Shown here: piece after piece, positions 1 through 8,057 of the stretch
Layout: every line of letters begins with the position of its first letter
Position numbering within the stretch: the first letter of the stretch is position 1
Origin: Lactobacillaceae bacterium UBA5807
Lineage (GTDB): Bacteria; Bacillota; Bacilli; Lactobacillales; Lactobacillaceae
Reading direction: 5' to 3'
DNA: 21,625 bases
Assembly: GCA_002418005.1 (NCBI GenBank)
Contig: DIDF01000079.1
Coordinates: forward strand, 80,336 to 101,960
The notes under the pieces: model-generated
Databases searched by the model: none
Told to the model about the DNA's origin: nothing
Seen by the model: only the letters and a program-made list of their open reading frames with translations
Translations under genes and position numbers: made by a program

Positions 1-1265
1 ACAACCAATGCCAATGAAATGAACGCCCCAAGAAAATTAATACATGACTTAAGGATCCATTTATTACCGCGGTTTCTTCGCCAGTGAATAATCATACCGG
101 ATTGAGACAAAGTAAAGGGAACAAAAACCCCCACAGCATACAAAGGAATTAACGCACTAGTTTGGCCCTTAAAAATTATAATTAAAATTATAGCACCTAA
201 CGCCAAGGAAATTATCCCATTAGAAAAGCCTAAACGATCTCCACGATCAAGGTAGGCATGAGGAAGAAACTTATCCTTGGCAATGTTATAAGCCAAAATT
301 GGAAAGGCCGAAAAACCTGTATTAGCGGCAACTGCCAAAATCATTGCAGTTGAAAGTTGAAGCAAATAATAGAGAACCCCATGCCCAAATATTCCTTCAC
401 CAATTTGTGAAAGAACAGTAACATGTGGGTTAGGCACAATTCCCATGTAGTAAGACAAGTAAGTGATTCCGCCAAAGAAGCAGCCGAGAATCGTTGCCAT
501 GATAGCCAACGTTGCTGCGGCATTATGCCGCTTAGGCTCTCTAAAGTTAGGAACCGCATTACTTATAGCTTCAACACCAGTTAAAGACGAAGAACCGGAT
601 GAAAAAGCCCGTAAGAACAAAAGTATACTCATTCCGGCCACTGGCTGAGTTATCGTTGCATGAGCATGATAAGGAATTCTCCCACTACTAATATTGAAGA
701 ACCCATAAATAATCATCGCGATAATGACAACAATAAACAAATAGACTGGAATCGTGAGAAAAGAAGCTGACTCTCTAATTCCTCGCAAATTTAAAAGCAT
801 AATACCAAAAACGATCAAGCAAGAAATTAACACTTGATGCGAGTATAAAGAAGGAATAGCCGAAGTGATTGCTTCTGTAGCTGAAGTCGTGGAAACGGCA
901 ACAGTCAGCATATAATCAACTAAAAGCGAACCGCCGGCAACCAATCCGGTTCTTTCTCCCCAGTTAGTACTGGCAACGACATATGCCCCACCACCAGAAG
1001 GATAAGCATGGATAATTTGCTGGTAAGACAAAGTGATTGCAGCCAAAAGAACTAGGACCAGCAAAGCAACCCATAATTGGTAAACAAGGGCTGCCAAAGA
1101 CAAGGTCACCAACACAGTCGTGATTTGTTCAGTACCATATGCGACTGACGATAAAGCATCAGAAGATAACAGTGCTAAAGCTTTAAATTTTGTTAGCGAC
1201 TGGCCCCCCTCGTCGCTTGTCTTCAACGGCTTACCTATTAAAAGCCGCTTTAAAAATCGCCACAT
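1..1265 (-). CDS. kimA: KimA-type potassium importer (APC superfamily), 3' end cut off by the window edge
   Basis: This is an integral membrane transporter of the APC superfamily, closest by recall to Bacillus subtilis KimA (YdaO), a high-affinity proton-coupled K+ importer. I translated 421 codons without a stop; the family has about 600 residues, so roughly the last third lies outside. The N-terminus MWRFLKRLLIGKPLK, the first-helix motif SSDALSSVAYGTEQ (D36, Y43), LVDYMLTVAVS (D117, Y118), SSLTGVEAISNAVP and AANTGFSAFP all match KimA; D36, Y43, D117 and Y118 are, as I recall, K+-pathway residues. Repeated hydrophobic segments fit an APC fold. The ATG follows AAGGAG with 9 bases between. 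The start-to-promoter leader is too short for a ydaO-type c-di-AMP riboswitch, so control by c-di-AMP, if any, would be on the protein. An amino-acid substrate cannot be fully excluded. Confidence 0.85.
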   Translation of the reverse strand, partial: MWRFLKRLLIGKPLKTSDEGGQSLTKFKALALLSSDALSSVAYGTEQITTVLVTLSLAALVYQLWVALLVLVLLAAITLSYQQIIHAYPSGGGAYVVASTNWGERTGLVAGGSLLVDYMLTVAVSTTSATEAITSAIPSLYSHQVLISCLIVFGIMLLNLRGIRESASFLTIPVYLFIVVIIAMIIYGFFNISSGRIPYHAHATITQPVAGMSILLFLRAFSSGSSSLTGVEAISNAVPNFREPKRHNAAATLAIMATILGCFFGGITYLSYYMGIVPNPHVTVLSQIGEGIFGHGVLYYLLQLSTAMILAVAANTGFSAFPILAYNIAKDKFLPHAYLDRGDRLGFSNGIISLALGAIILIIIFKGQTSALIPLYAVGVFVPFTLSQSGMIIHWRRNRGNKWILKSCINFLGAFISLALV

Positions 1266-1311
1266 TCTGTAAAACTCCTTCAAATCGTTTTAATAATTAG
1301 TGAACTAAAAT

Positions 1312-1340
1312 ATGATAATCTTAATTTTTGTTAAAAACAA
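1312..1340 (-). promoter_or_regulatory. Predicted kimA promoter
   Basis: On the minus strand TTGTTT (1340-1335) and TATCAT (1317-1312) are separated by 17 bases, about 47 bases before the kimA ATG. The -35 is weak, and the region is AT-rich, so this is a modest prediction. Confidence 0.35.
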
Positions 1341-1399
1341 GTTTACAAAATTAAAAACCTTTCAAATGAAATTCTAACACCCAAAGTTTGGATCGACAC

Positions 1400-1432
1400 A
1401 AAAAAACGTTCTGCCAAATGGCAGAACGTTTT
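1400..1432 (-). terminator. Rho-independent terminator of groESL
   Basis: A perfect inverted repeat (arms 1403-1416 and 1419-1432, core ACGTTCTGCCA) is followed on the minus strand by seven T residues (1406-1400). It begins 21 bases after the groEL stop. The arms also end in A/T runs on the plus strand, but no plus-strand gene runs into it. Confidence 0.85.
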
Positions 1433-1453
1433 AAATTCTTAATAATTAAGAAG

Positions 1454-3073
1454 TTACATTCCCATTCCAGGGCCGGCTGGGGCTGCTGGGGCTGGTGTAT
1501 CTTTCTTTGGCTCTTCGGCAACAACCGCTTCAGTAGTAAGCAATAATGCTGAAACAGAGGCAGCGTTTTGAAGAGCTGAACGGGTTACTTTAGTAGGATC
1601 AACAATTCCATCAGAAATCATGTCATCAAAAGAATCAGTTGCAGCGTTGTAACCAACACCTGGTTTTTCGTTCTTCAGTTTATCAACAATTACTGAACCT
1701 TCAACTCCGGCATTTTCAGCAATTTGACGAACAGGTGCTTCAAGGGCACGACGAACAATGTTGACACCAGTTGCTTCATCACCCTTAGCATCAATCTTTT
1801 CAAGATCAGGAATGACGTTCAAAAGTGCAGTACCACCACCTGGTACAAATCCTTCGTCAACGGCAGCTCTAGTAGCGTTTAAAGCATCTTCAATCCGATA
1901 TTTACGTTCTTTGAGTTCGGTTTCAGTTGCAGCACCAACTCTGATAACAGCAACACCGCCAGCTAACTTAGCCAAACGTTCCTTTAGTTTGTCTCGGTCA
2001 AAATCGGAAGTTGTCTTTTCAATTTGACTCTTAATTTCATCAACTCTAGCAGAAATTTTATCTTTATCCCCCGAGCCTTGAACGATTGTAGTAGAATCCT
2101 TGGTAACTGTGATTCTTCCAGCTTGTCCAAGTTGGTCAAGAGAGGCGTCTTTAAGGTTCAAGCCAAGATCATCAGTAATAACTGTAGCACCAGTCAAAAC
2201 AGCAATATCTTGAAGTTGATCTTTACGACGATCACCAAAGCCAGGAGCCTTTACGGCAACAACATTAAATGTTCCTCTAATCTTGTTCAATACAAGAGTT
2301 GGAAGAGCTTCACCACCAATGTCATCAGCAATGATGAGAAGTGAACGTCCTTGTTCAACAATCTTTTGAAGCATTGGAAGAATGTCTTGAATATTGGTAA
2401 TCTTCTTGTCAGTTACCAAAATGTATGGATTATCCAAATCAGCTTCCATCTTGTCATTGTCAGTAACCATGTATTGTGACATGTAGCCACGATCAAACTG
2501 CATACCTTCAACAACGTCAAGACTGGTTTCCACACCCCGTGATTCTTCAAGAGTAATAACTCCGTCATGACCAACTTTTTCCATAGCATCAGCGATTAAT
2601 TTACCTACTTTTTCACTTGATGATGAAATTGAAGCAATTTGGGCAATGTCATCTTTAGTTTTAACATCATGTGACATCTTATGAAGAGCATCAACGGCAG
2701 TCTTGGTTGCTTTTTCAATTCCACGACGAATACCAACTGGGTTTGCACCAGCAGTAACGTTCTTCATTCCTTCATTAACAATTGCTTGAGTTAGTACAGT
2801 AGCAGTAGTAGTACCATCACCAGCAACATCATTAGTCTTTGAAGCGACTTCAGAAACTAACTTAGCTCCCATATTTTCAAAATGATCAGGAAGATCAATT
2901 GATTTAGCAATAGTAACACCATCATTAGTAATGTTTGGAGTTCCGGCTGTTTGCTCCAAAACAACGTTACGCCCTTTAGGACCAATAGTTGTCTTTACTG
3001 TATCTGCTAACTTATCAACACCTTGTAACATCTTGTTACGGGCATCTTCAGAAAACTTTATTTGTTTAGCCAT
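1454..3073 (-). CDS. groEL: Chaperonin GroEL (Hsp60)
   Basis: GroEL is the 60-kDa chaperonin subunit that forms a double heptameric ring and folds proteins with GroES and ATP in the cytosol. The 539-residue product starts MAKQIKFSEDARNKML and carries the ATP-site motifs TIGPKGRNV (29-37) and GDGTTT (85-90), the apical-domain run KAPGFGDRRK and the equatorial PGGGTALL segment. The C-terminal tail is short, ending in GPGMGM rather than a long GGM repeat. An AGGTGA ribosome site precedes the ATG. It follows groES by 52 bases and shares its CIRCE-controlled promoter; a strong hairpin terminator follows. Identification is certain. Confidence 0.99.
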   Translation of the reverse strand: MAKQIKFSEDARNKMLQGVDKLADTVKTTIGPKGRNVVLEQTAGTPNITNDGVTIAKSIDLPDHFENMGAKLVSEVASKTNDVAGDGTTTATVLTQAIVNEGMKNVTAGANPVGIRRGIEKATKTAVDALHKMSHDVKTKDDIAQIASISSSSEKVGKLIADAMEKVGHDGVITLEESRGVETSLDVVEGMQFDRGYMSQYMVTDNDKMEADLDNPYILVTDKKITNIQDILPMLQKIVEQGRSLLIIADDIGGEALPTLVLNKIRGTFNVVAVKAPGFGDRRKDQLQDIAVLTGATVITDDLGLNLKDASLDQLGQAGRITVTKDSTTIVQGSGDKDKISARVDEIKSQIEKTTSDFDRDKLKERLAKLAGGVAVIRVGAATETELKERKYRIEDALNATRAAVDEGFVPGGGTALLNVIPDLEKIDAKGDEATGVNIVRRALEAPVRQIAENAGVEGSVIVDKLKNEKPGVGYNAATDSFDDMISDGIVDPTKVTRSALQNAASVSALLLTTEAVVAEEPKKDTPAPAAPAGPGMGM

Positions 3074-3125
3074 TTTTGTTTTTCACCTCAAAAATTTATT
3101 TTGAATAATTAAAAAAAGTCGCTTT

Positions 3126-3410
3126 TTACTCAACAATTGCGACGATATCTTTTTCATGTAAAACTAAATAGGACTTTCCATCGTTCTTTACTTCAGTTCC
3201 AGCATATTTATCAAACATAACTTCATCGCCAACTTTTACTGACGGTTTAAGTGTTTGACCGTTATCTAATACTTTGCCAGTTCCTAATGCAACGATCTTT
3301 CCAGTTTGTGGCTTTTCTTTGGCATTACTTGCCAAAACAATACCGCCAACCTCTTCATCTTTTTCCTCGGGTTTTTCAATTAAAATCCGATCTCCTAATG
3401 GTTTTAACAC
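3126..3410 (-). CDS. groES: Co-chaperonin GroES (Hsp10), GTG start
   Basis: GroES caps the GroEL ring as a heptamer. The 94-residue product reads MLKPLGDRILIEKPEEKDEE, followed by GGIVLAS, the mobile-loop region, and ends LVLHEKDIVAIVE. The open frame continues 34 codons upstream to 3512, but the extension would run through the CIRCE operator and the promoter. The true start is the GTG at 3410-3408: GGAGG lies 7 bases upstream and the predicted N-terminus matches the usual GroES start. First gene of the groES-groEL operon. Confidence 0.97.
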   Translation of the reverse strand: MLKPLGDRILIEKPEEKDEEVGGIVLASNAKEKPQTGKIVALGTGKVLDNGQTLKPSVKVGDEVMFDKYAGTEVKNDGKSYLVLHEKDIVAIVE

Positions 3411-3445
3411 GTTAGTCCCTCCATTTAGAACAATTTTTAGCATCA

Positions 3446-3472
3446 TTAGCACTTGATTGATAGAAGTGCTAA
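3446..3472. promoter_or_regulatory. CIRCE operator (HrcA binding site)
   Basis: The perfect inverted repeat TTAGCACTT-N9-AAGTGCTAA sits between the groESL promoter and the groES start. CIRCE consensus is TTAGCACTC-N9-GAGTGCTAA, so the innermost base of both arms is changed (C to T, G to A) and symmetry is kept. HrcA is expected to bind here and repress groESL in the absence of heat or protein stress. Confidence 0.95.
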
Positions 3473-3483
3473 TCACTGTGTCT

Positions 3484-3512
3484 AATATATTATTTTTCTT
3501 GAGAAAATGCAA
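3484..3512 (-). promoter_or_regulatory. groESL sigma-A promoter
   Basis: Minus-strand TTGCAT (3512-3507) and TATATT (3489-3484) are separated by exactly 17 bases. Transcription should begin near 3477, at the edge of the CIRCE element, the usual arrangement for HrcA repression. Confidence 0.8.
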
Positions 3513-3554
3513 GAGTTATTCTGTGATTAAACCAATAACATTTCACAAACTAAC

Positions 3555-3578
3555 AAAAAAGACCCGCAACGGCGAGCC
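3555..3578 (-). terminator. Rho-independent terminator of rex
   Basis: On the minus strand GGCTCGC (3578-3572), loop CGTT, and GCGGGTC (3567-3561) form a 7-bp stem with two G-U pairs, followed by six T residues (3560-3555). It starts 31 bases after the rex stop and separates rex from the groESL promoter. Confidence 0.8.
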
Positions 3579-3609
3579 CAAATTGGTTTTAAAAGTCCAA
3601 AAGATTATT

Positions 3610-4242
3610 TTATTTGGAATAATTTTGAATGAAGTAAATCAAAGTCTGCAATTCATTTGTCAAATCAACATTTTGAACCAAAACATTTTCGGGAACGGAC
3701 AATCTAATTGGAGTAAAGTTCAAAATACCTTTCACACCAGCTTTAACTACTTCATCGGCAACCGGTTGGGCGGCTTCAGCAGGGACAGTTAAAATAACTA
3801 CTTTGATTTGTTGCTCTTGGAGCTGATACTTCAGTTCTGAAGTTGGGTAAACCGGTACCCCAGCCTGAATGGTATTAGCTAAGTCTTCACGTGGATCAAA
3901 GGCCGCTGAAATGCGCACATTACTATCTTTGTGAAAATTAAAGTTTAATAATGCATGGCCAAGATTCCCGACTCCTAAAAGCGCAACATTTGTCAGGTAC
4001 TCTTGATTTAAAATCTGCTTAAAAAACGAAAGCAAACTGTCAACGTCGTACCCGTATCCTCTTTTACCTAAAGCGCCAAAATAAGAAAAATCACGTCTAA
4101 TTGTAGCTGAGTCAACTTGTACCGCCTCAGCTAGTTCCGTGGAAGAAATTCTTTGCTTGCCAGTATCATGTAAAATGTTGAGGTAACGATAATACACGGG
4201 CAGCCTTTTAGCCGTGGCGCGGGGAATATTGTCACTTGTCAA
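3610..4242 (-). CDS. rex: Redox-sensing transcriptional repressor Rex
   Basis: Rex senses the NADH/NAD+ ratio and represses fermentative and respiratory genes when NADH is low. The 210-residue product has the N-terminal winged helix (about 1-80: RLPVYYRYLNIL, SSTELAEAVQVDSATIRRDF, FGALGKRGYGYDV) and a Rossmann NAD(H) domain with GVGNLGHAL (90-98), AFDPRE and PTSELKYQL. The C-terminal helix (NELQTLIYFIQN) is used for domain-swapped dimerisation in the family. The start is TTG at 4242-4240, supported by AGGAGG 8 bases upstream. Next to groESL on one side and divergent from ydiF on the other, as in Bacillus. Rex-like half-sites over its own promoter suggest autoregulation. Confidence 0.97.
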   Translation of the reverse strand: MTSDNIPRATAKRLPVYYRYLNILHDTGKQRISSTELAEAVQVDSATIRRDFSYFGALGKRGYGYDVDSLLSFFKQILNQEYLTNVALLGVGNLGHALLNFNFHKDSNVRISAAFDPREDLANTIQAGVPVYPTSELKYQLQEQQIKVVILTVPAEAAQPVADEVVKAGVKGILNFTPIRLSVPENVLVQNVDLTNELQTLIYFIQNYSK

Positions 4243-4303
4243 AATACGTCCCTCCTAATCAATATACTTTACAAAAAGTTTGTGAAACTTCTCTTCTGCT
4301 TTT

Positions 4304-4332
4304 ATTCTATCATAAAGACCAAGTTTGTGAAA
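4304..4332 (-). promoter_or_regulatory. Predicted rex promoter
   Basis: Minus-strand TTTCAC (4332-4327) and TAGAAT (4309-4304) are separated by 17 bases, 61 bases before the TTG start. The -35 hexamer is inside a Rex-like site, so Rex binding would block polymerase. Confidence 0.5.
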
Positions 4333-4342
4333 TAAAATTCAA
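4325..4342. promoter_or_regulatory. Candidate Rex operator
   Basis: TTGTGAAATAAAATTCAA matches 13 of 18 positions of the Rex consensus TTGTGAAATATTTCACAA, with a perfect left half and a poor right half. It covers the -35 of rex and lies upstream of divergent ydiF. A second half-site, TTTGTGAAAC, is at 4279-4288 between the promoter and the rex start. Confidence 0.5.
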
Positions 4343-4423
4343 TTTTTATCTAATATTTTTGGTTCGAAAATTATGATAGAATAGTCAGGAAATCTTTATT
4401 ATGACAGAAAGGTGGTTATTTAA

Positions 4424-6379
4424 TTGATTATTCTTCAAGCCCAAGATCTTGAAAAAAGGTTCAATGGCGAGCCAATATTTTCAAAAGTTAATTTAACCAT
4501 CCAAGACAAAAGTCGAGTAGCTCTTGTTGGCAGAAATGGAGCCGGAAAATCGACCCTAGTCAAAATGATAATTGGCCAAATTCCGATTGATCAAGGTAAA
4601 GTAATCAAAAAAAGAGGTTTAACAATTGGTTATCTTGCCCAAGATACTGGCCTTAGCTCTCAAAAATCAATTTACGATGAAATGGAATCAGTCTTCGCAA
4701 GCTTAAAGAAGACTGAATTAAGACTACACGATTTGGAAAAAGAAATTAGTGAAATAAATGGCTCAAGTAACCCTGAGCATTTCAAAGAATTATCCAATAG
4801 TTATGACAAACTTAGAGCCTCATTTGAACAACAAAATGGTTATGGATACGAAGCTGAAATTCGTGGAGTTTTGCATGGATTTGGATTTGGTGAAGCGGAT
4901 TATCCAAGGAAAATCAATGAACTCTCAGGTGGTCAAAAAACTCAACTAGCTTTAGCTAAACTCCTTTTGGAAAAGCCAGAACTGTTAATTTTAGATGAAC
5001 CAACTAATCACTTGGATATTGCCACGGTAACCTGGCTAGAAGGCTATATTCAAAATTATAGTGGCTCATTATTGATAATTTCTCACGACCGTTATTTTCT
5101 GGATAGAATCGTCAATGAAGTATATGACTTGGCTGAAGGAACTTTAACTCACTACAATGGAAACTACACCAAGTATGTCGAGCAAAAAAGCGAAAATTTC
5201 GTAATTCAACAAAAAGCCTACGAAAAACAGCAGAAGAAAATAAATAAACTACAGACTTTCGTGGATAAGAATATTGTGCGGGCATCAACGACAAAACAAG
5301 CGCAATCAAGAAGAAAACAACTCGAAAAAATGACAAAGTTACAACGCCCTAACGACAATAAAAAAGTTGCCCGCTTTTCTTTTACTCCCGAGCATAAAAG
5401 TGGCAACAATGTTTTAAAAGTTAGTAATGCTGCAATTGGCTATGATCATGTTTTAGCTCAACCCGTTAATATTGAAATAAAAAAACACCAAGCATTCGCA
5501 ATTGTTGGCCCAAATGGGGTGGGAAAATCGACTCTGTTAAAAAGTATTCTCGGAATCATTCCTTTAATTGATGGAAAAATTGAATGGGGAACAGGCGTTG
5601 ACACTGGTTACTATGACCAGGAACAGGCAACTCTTCATAATTCAAAAACAGTTTTAAATGAGCTTTGGGACGATCACCCTACTACTGCTGAAGGAGACAT
5701 CAGAACTATATTAGGAAGCTTTTTATTTTCTGGTGATGATGTAACTAAAACGGTGAGTGAGTTATCAGGGGGAGAAAAGGCCCGTCTATTATTAACAAAA
5801 TTAGCAATGCAACACAATAATTTTCTTCTTTTGGATGAGCCAACCAACCATCTAGATATCGATAGTCGTGAGGTTTTAGAGACAGCTTTAAATCAGTTTG
5901 ATGGAACCATTTTGTTTGTATCTCATGACCGGTATTTTATAAATCAGGTGGCAACTTCTGTGGTGGAATTATCCAAAAAAGGCACAGCTATGTATCTTGG
6001 CGATTATGATTATTATATTGCCAAAAAAGAAGAACAAGAAGCAATCAAGGCTCACGAAGCTTCACAAAACGACTCAACTGACTTAAAAAACAAAGAAAAG
6101 GGACTTTCAACCGGGCAAAAATCTTTCCAGCAAAACAAGCAGCAACAAAAAGATCAGCGTAAAATAACTAGGCAACTGGACAAATTAGAACGAGATCTTG
6201 ATGAATTTTCAAAACAAAAAGAGCTTATTGAAAATCAAATGACTTTACCTGAATCTTTTAATAACGTAGCAAAGATGACAGATCTGCAAAATAAACTAAA
6301 TAAAGTGGAAAAACAAATTTCAGAAACTGAGTCCCAGTGGGAACAATTAAGTATTAACCTAGAAAATTTAGAAAAATAG
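4424..6379 (+). CDS. ydiF: ABC-F family ATPase YdiF (ribosome-associated)
   Basis: This is a 651-residue duplicated ATPase of the ABC-F family, soluble proteins that bind the ribosomal E site and act on stalled or slow translation. Domain 1 has Walker A GRNGAGKST (36-44), signature LSGGQ (167-171) and Walker B LLILDEPTNHLD (187-198). The interdomain linker (about 240-320) is basic and helical with RASTTKQAQSRRKQLEKM, as in the P-site tRNA-interaction motif. Domain 2 has GPNGVGKST (362-370), LSGGE (447-451) and LLLDEPTNHLD (468-478). Residues about 540-651 form a charged coiled coil, as in Uup/YdiF. There are no membrane segments. The start is TTG with AAAGGTGG 8 bases upstream. The only promoter sign is -10-like TATGAT/TAGAAT at 4372-4382 without a good -35. 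Orthology to YdiF rests on length and on its place between tsaD and rex; the exact role is not shown. Confidence 0.92.
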   Translation: MIILQAQDLEKRFNGEPIFSKVNLTIQDKSRVALVGRNGAGKSTLVKMIIGQIPIDQGKVIKKRGLTIGYLAQDTGLSSQKSIYDEMESVFASLKKTELRLHDLEKEISEINGSSNPEHFKELSNSYDKLRASFEQQNGYGYEAEIRGVLHGFGFGEADYPRKINELSGGQKTQLALAKLLLEKPELLILDEPTNHLDIATVTWLEGYIQNYSGSLLIISHDRYFLDRIVNEVYDLAEGTLTHYNGNYTKYVEQKSENFVIQQKAYEKQQKKINKLQTFVDKNIVRASTTKQAQSRRKQLEKMTKLQRPNDNKKVARFSFTPEHKSGNNVLKVSNAAIGYDHVLAQPVNIEIKKHQAFAIVGPNGVGKSTLLKSILGIIPLIDGKIEWGTGVDTGYYDQEQATLHNSKTVLNELWDDHPTTAEGDIRTILGSFLFSGDDVTKTVSELSGGEKARLLLTKLAMQHNNFLLLDEPTNHLDIDSREVLETALNQFDGTILFVSHDRYFINQVATSVVELSKKGTAMYLGDYDYYIAKKEEQEAIKAHEASQNDSTDLKNKEKGLSTGQKSFQQNKQQQKDQRKITRQLDKLERDLDEFSKQKELIENQMTLPESFNNVAKMTDLQNKLNKVEKQISETESQWEQLSINLENLEK

Positions 6380-6391
6380 TTAAACTAAAAA

Positions 6392-6431
6392 TGCGCGTCA
6401 ATCAAGCTTTAAAAAGCTCAATTGACGCACA
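6392..6431. terminator. Bidirectional terminator between convergent ydiF and tsaD
   Basis: Nearly perfect inverted repeat: arms 6392-6410 and 6413-6431 pair at 16 of 19 positions around a 2-base centre (outer core GCGTCAAT, inner core AGCTTT). The plus side continues into a T-rich run (6432-6441); the minus side continues ATTTTTAG. It lies 12 bases after the ydiF stop and 8 bases after the tsaD stop, and fits termination from both sides, including the end of the tmk-tsaD operon. Confidence 0.85.
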
Positions 6432-6439
6432 TTATTTAT

Positions 6440-7459
6440 TTAAGAAATATATTCAAATTCCAAGCTTGGATCAGCATTTAAACTGGCATCAGCAAAAACA
6501 TGATGTCTTAAAAGCATTGCCCCGGCAGCTCCAATCATTGCAGCATTATCGCCACAGAGATGAATTGGAACTAACATTAATTCAGTTTCAGGAAAATCAG
6601 TTAGATCTTTTTTTAATCGATCCCGCAGGCCAAGGTTAGCAGCAACTCCACCACCCAAAATTAATTGCTTTACTGGAAACTCCTTTAAAGCTTTAACAGT
6701 TTTATCTGATAAAACATCTACTACCGCAGCTTGAAAGCTTGCCGCCAAATCATTTTTATCCAAAGAAGTATTAATCTGGTCAGCATGGTGAACAGTATTA
6801 ATAAAAGCACTCTTCAAACCACTAAAACTAAAGTCAAAATTGTCCTCTTTATCCATGGCTCTAGGAAAATGAAAGACGTCTTTACCTAAATGAGCCATTT
6901 GATCCACTTGTTTTCCAGCAGGGTAATTGATTCCTAAAACCCGCCCAATTTTATCGTAAGCTTCACCAGCAGCATCATCCCTAGTTTCACCGATGATTTC
7001 AAAATCATCTTCTTTTGGCATATAAACCAACTCTGTATGCCCACCAGAAACCACCAAAGCCATAGCGGGAAATTCGATTTGCTTAACTAAGTTAGCTCCA
7101 TAGATATGACCAGCAATATGATTAACAGGAATAAGTGGCAGATTATGGGCCCAAGCAACTGTTTTTGCTGCATTTACTCCTATTAATAAAGAACCGACCA
7201 ATCCTGGGCCATAAGTGACAGCAACCCCATCAAAATCAGGATAACTCATCCCGGATTCATTGAGAGCATCTCGGATGCACCCAGTAATTTGTTCGATATG
7301 ATGTCGACTTGCGACCTCTGGGACAACCCCACCAAACCTTTGATGGCTTTTTATTTGGGTAGCAACAATATTGGACAAAATTTGATTGCCATTTTTAATA
7401 ACGGCCACGGAAGTCTCATCACAACTTGTTTCAAATGATAAAATTAATGAATCTTTCAA
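6440..7459 (-). CDS. tsaD: tRNA t6A37 threonylcarbamoyltransferase catalytic subunit TsaD
   Basis: TsaD transfers the threonylcarbamoyl group from TC-AMP to A37 of ANN-decoding tRNAs, with TsaB and TsaE. The 339-residue product has the ASKHA nucleotide-binding core: FETSCDETSVAV (9-20), GGVVPEVASRHH (43-54), the metal-binding NHIAGH (H114, H118), SGGHTEL (138-144), DDAAGEAYDK (161-170) and CGDNAAMIG (302-310, with metal ligand D304). The start is TTG at 7459-7457, one base after the rimI stop; GGAAGAG lies about 10 bases upstream and no ATG is near. Last gene of the operon. TsaE is not in this window. Confidence 0.98.
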   Translation of the reverse strand: MKDSLILSFETSCDETSVAVIKNGNQILSNIVATQIKSHQRFGGVVPEVASRHHIEQITGCIRDALNESGMSYPDFDGVAVTYGPGLVGSLLIGVNAAKTVAWAHNLPLIPVNHIAGHIYGANLVKQIEFPAMALVVSGGHTELVYMPKEDDFEIIGETRDDAAGEAYDKIGRVLGINYPAGKQVDQMAHLGKDVFHFPRAMDKEDNFDFSFSGLKSAFINTVHHADQINTSLDKNDLAASFQAAVVDVLSDKTVKALKEFPVKQLILGGGVAANLGLRDRLKKDLTDFPETELMLVPIHLCGDNAAMIGAAGAMLLRHHVFADASLNADPSLEFEYIS

Positions 7460-7460
7460 A

Positions 7461-8057
7461 TTAGTTCAACTCTTCCTTTTGATTACCGACGGTAGTAAGG
7501 TCAAAGGTCATGTTTAAAGCATCTTCGCGATCATTATAATAATAATCACGTTTAATGCCGTCATCAACAAAACCAATATCTCTGTAAAGCTTCTGGGCTC
7601 TTTGGTTGCTTACTCTAACCTCCAAGGTCACCTTATCATATTGCATTTGTCTTGCTTTTTTAATAATCGCATTAACCAAAAAATACCCTAACCCATGGTT
7701 TTGAAAGGTTGGAGCAACAGCAACGTTCGTAATATGACAATCCTTAGTGTGATTATTTAAAGAACATCCAATAAAGGCAACTAAATTATCATTTCTACGT
7801 AAAACCAGATATAAACGATCTTTTTGTCTAAGAAGTTCGCTTTTAAAGGCTTGTTCGTCCCACGGCGTCTGACCACCGTATACCGCTCTTTCAATTCCTA
7901 AAATTTCAGGTATATCAGGAATCATTGCCCTTGCCAAAAAATAATCTGTACCATTAATTTCCACATCGTGGTTTTTAATGTCAAGATAAATTTCGCGAAG
8001 CTGCTCTTCTCGATTATAAAAGTGTTCCTGATACCAAGTTTTAAAGTTTTTCCACAT
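7461..8057 (-). CDS. rimI: Ribosomal protein N-acetyltransferase RimI (GNAT)
   Basis: RimI acetylates the N-terminal alanine of ribosomal protein S18 in E. coli; substrate range in Firmicutes is less certain. The 198-residue product carries an acetyl-CoA GNAT domain (about 40-185): TPWDEQAF (64-71), the pyrophosphate loop QNHGLG (119-124), LEVRVSNQRAQKLYRDIGF and the RimI-type end RDYYYNDREDALNM. About 37 residues precede the domain, longer than in E. coli RimI; they are polar and aromatic with no signal. The ATG lies 17 bases inside the end of tsaB, so the two are probably translationally coupled. The tsaB-rimI-tsaD order is conserved in Firmicutes. Confidence 0.93.
   Translation of the reverse strand: MWKNFKTWYQEHFYNREEQLREIYLDIKNHDVEINGTDYFLARAMIPDIPEILGIERAVYGGQTPWDEQAFKSELLRQKDRLYLVLRRNDNLVAFIGCSLNNHTKDCHITNVAVAPTFQNHGLGYFLVNAIIKKARQMQYDKVTLEVRVSNQRAQKLYRDIGFVDDGIKRDYYYNDREDALNMTFDLTTVGNQKEELN

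Noticed and set aside
341..648. Short frames on both strands near the left edge
   Set aside because: They are out-of-frame shadows of the kimA coding sequence, which is open in one frame from 1265 to the edge.
1266..1400. ydaO-type c-di-AMP riboswitch upstream of kimA
   Set aside because: The leader from the predicted promoter is under 50 bases, and no conserved riboswitch core is visible even in the whole gap.
2024..2344. Open frame opposite groEL, about 106 codons, plus strand
   Set aside because: No ribosome site, low-complexity Asn/Ser-rich translation, and it lies wholly inside the certain groEL gene on the other strand. The same holds for the other opposite-strand frames over ydiF, dnaX, nrdE and nrdF.
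3126..3512. A 128-residue GroES reading from 3512
   Set aside because: The extension passes through the CIRCE palindrome and promoter; GTG at 3410 has GGAGG and gives the normal GroES N-terminus.
6391..6639. 82-codon plus-strand frame over the 3' end of tsaD
   Set aside because: It begins inside the terminator hairpin and is the complement of tsaD codons; no ribosome site.
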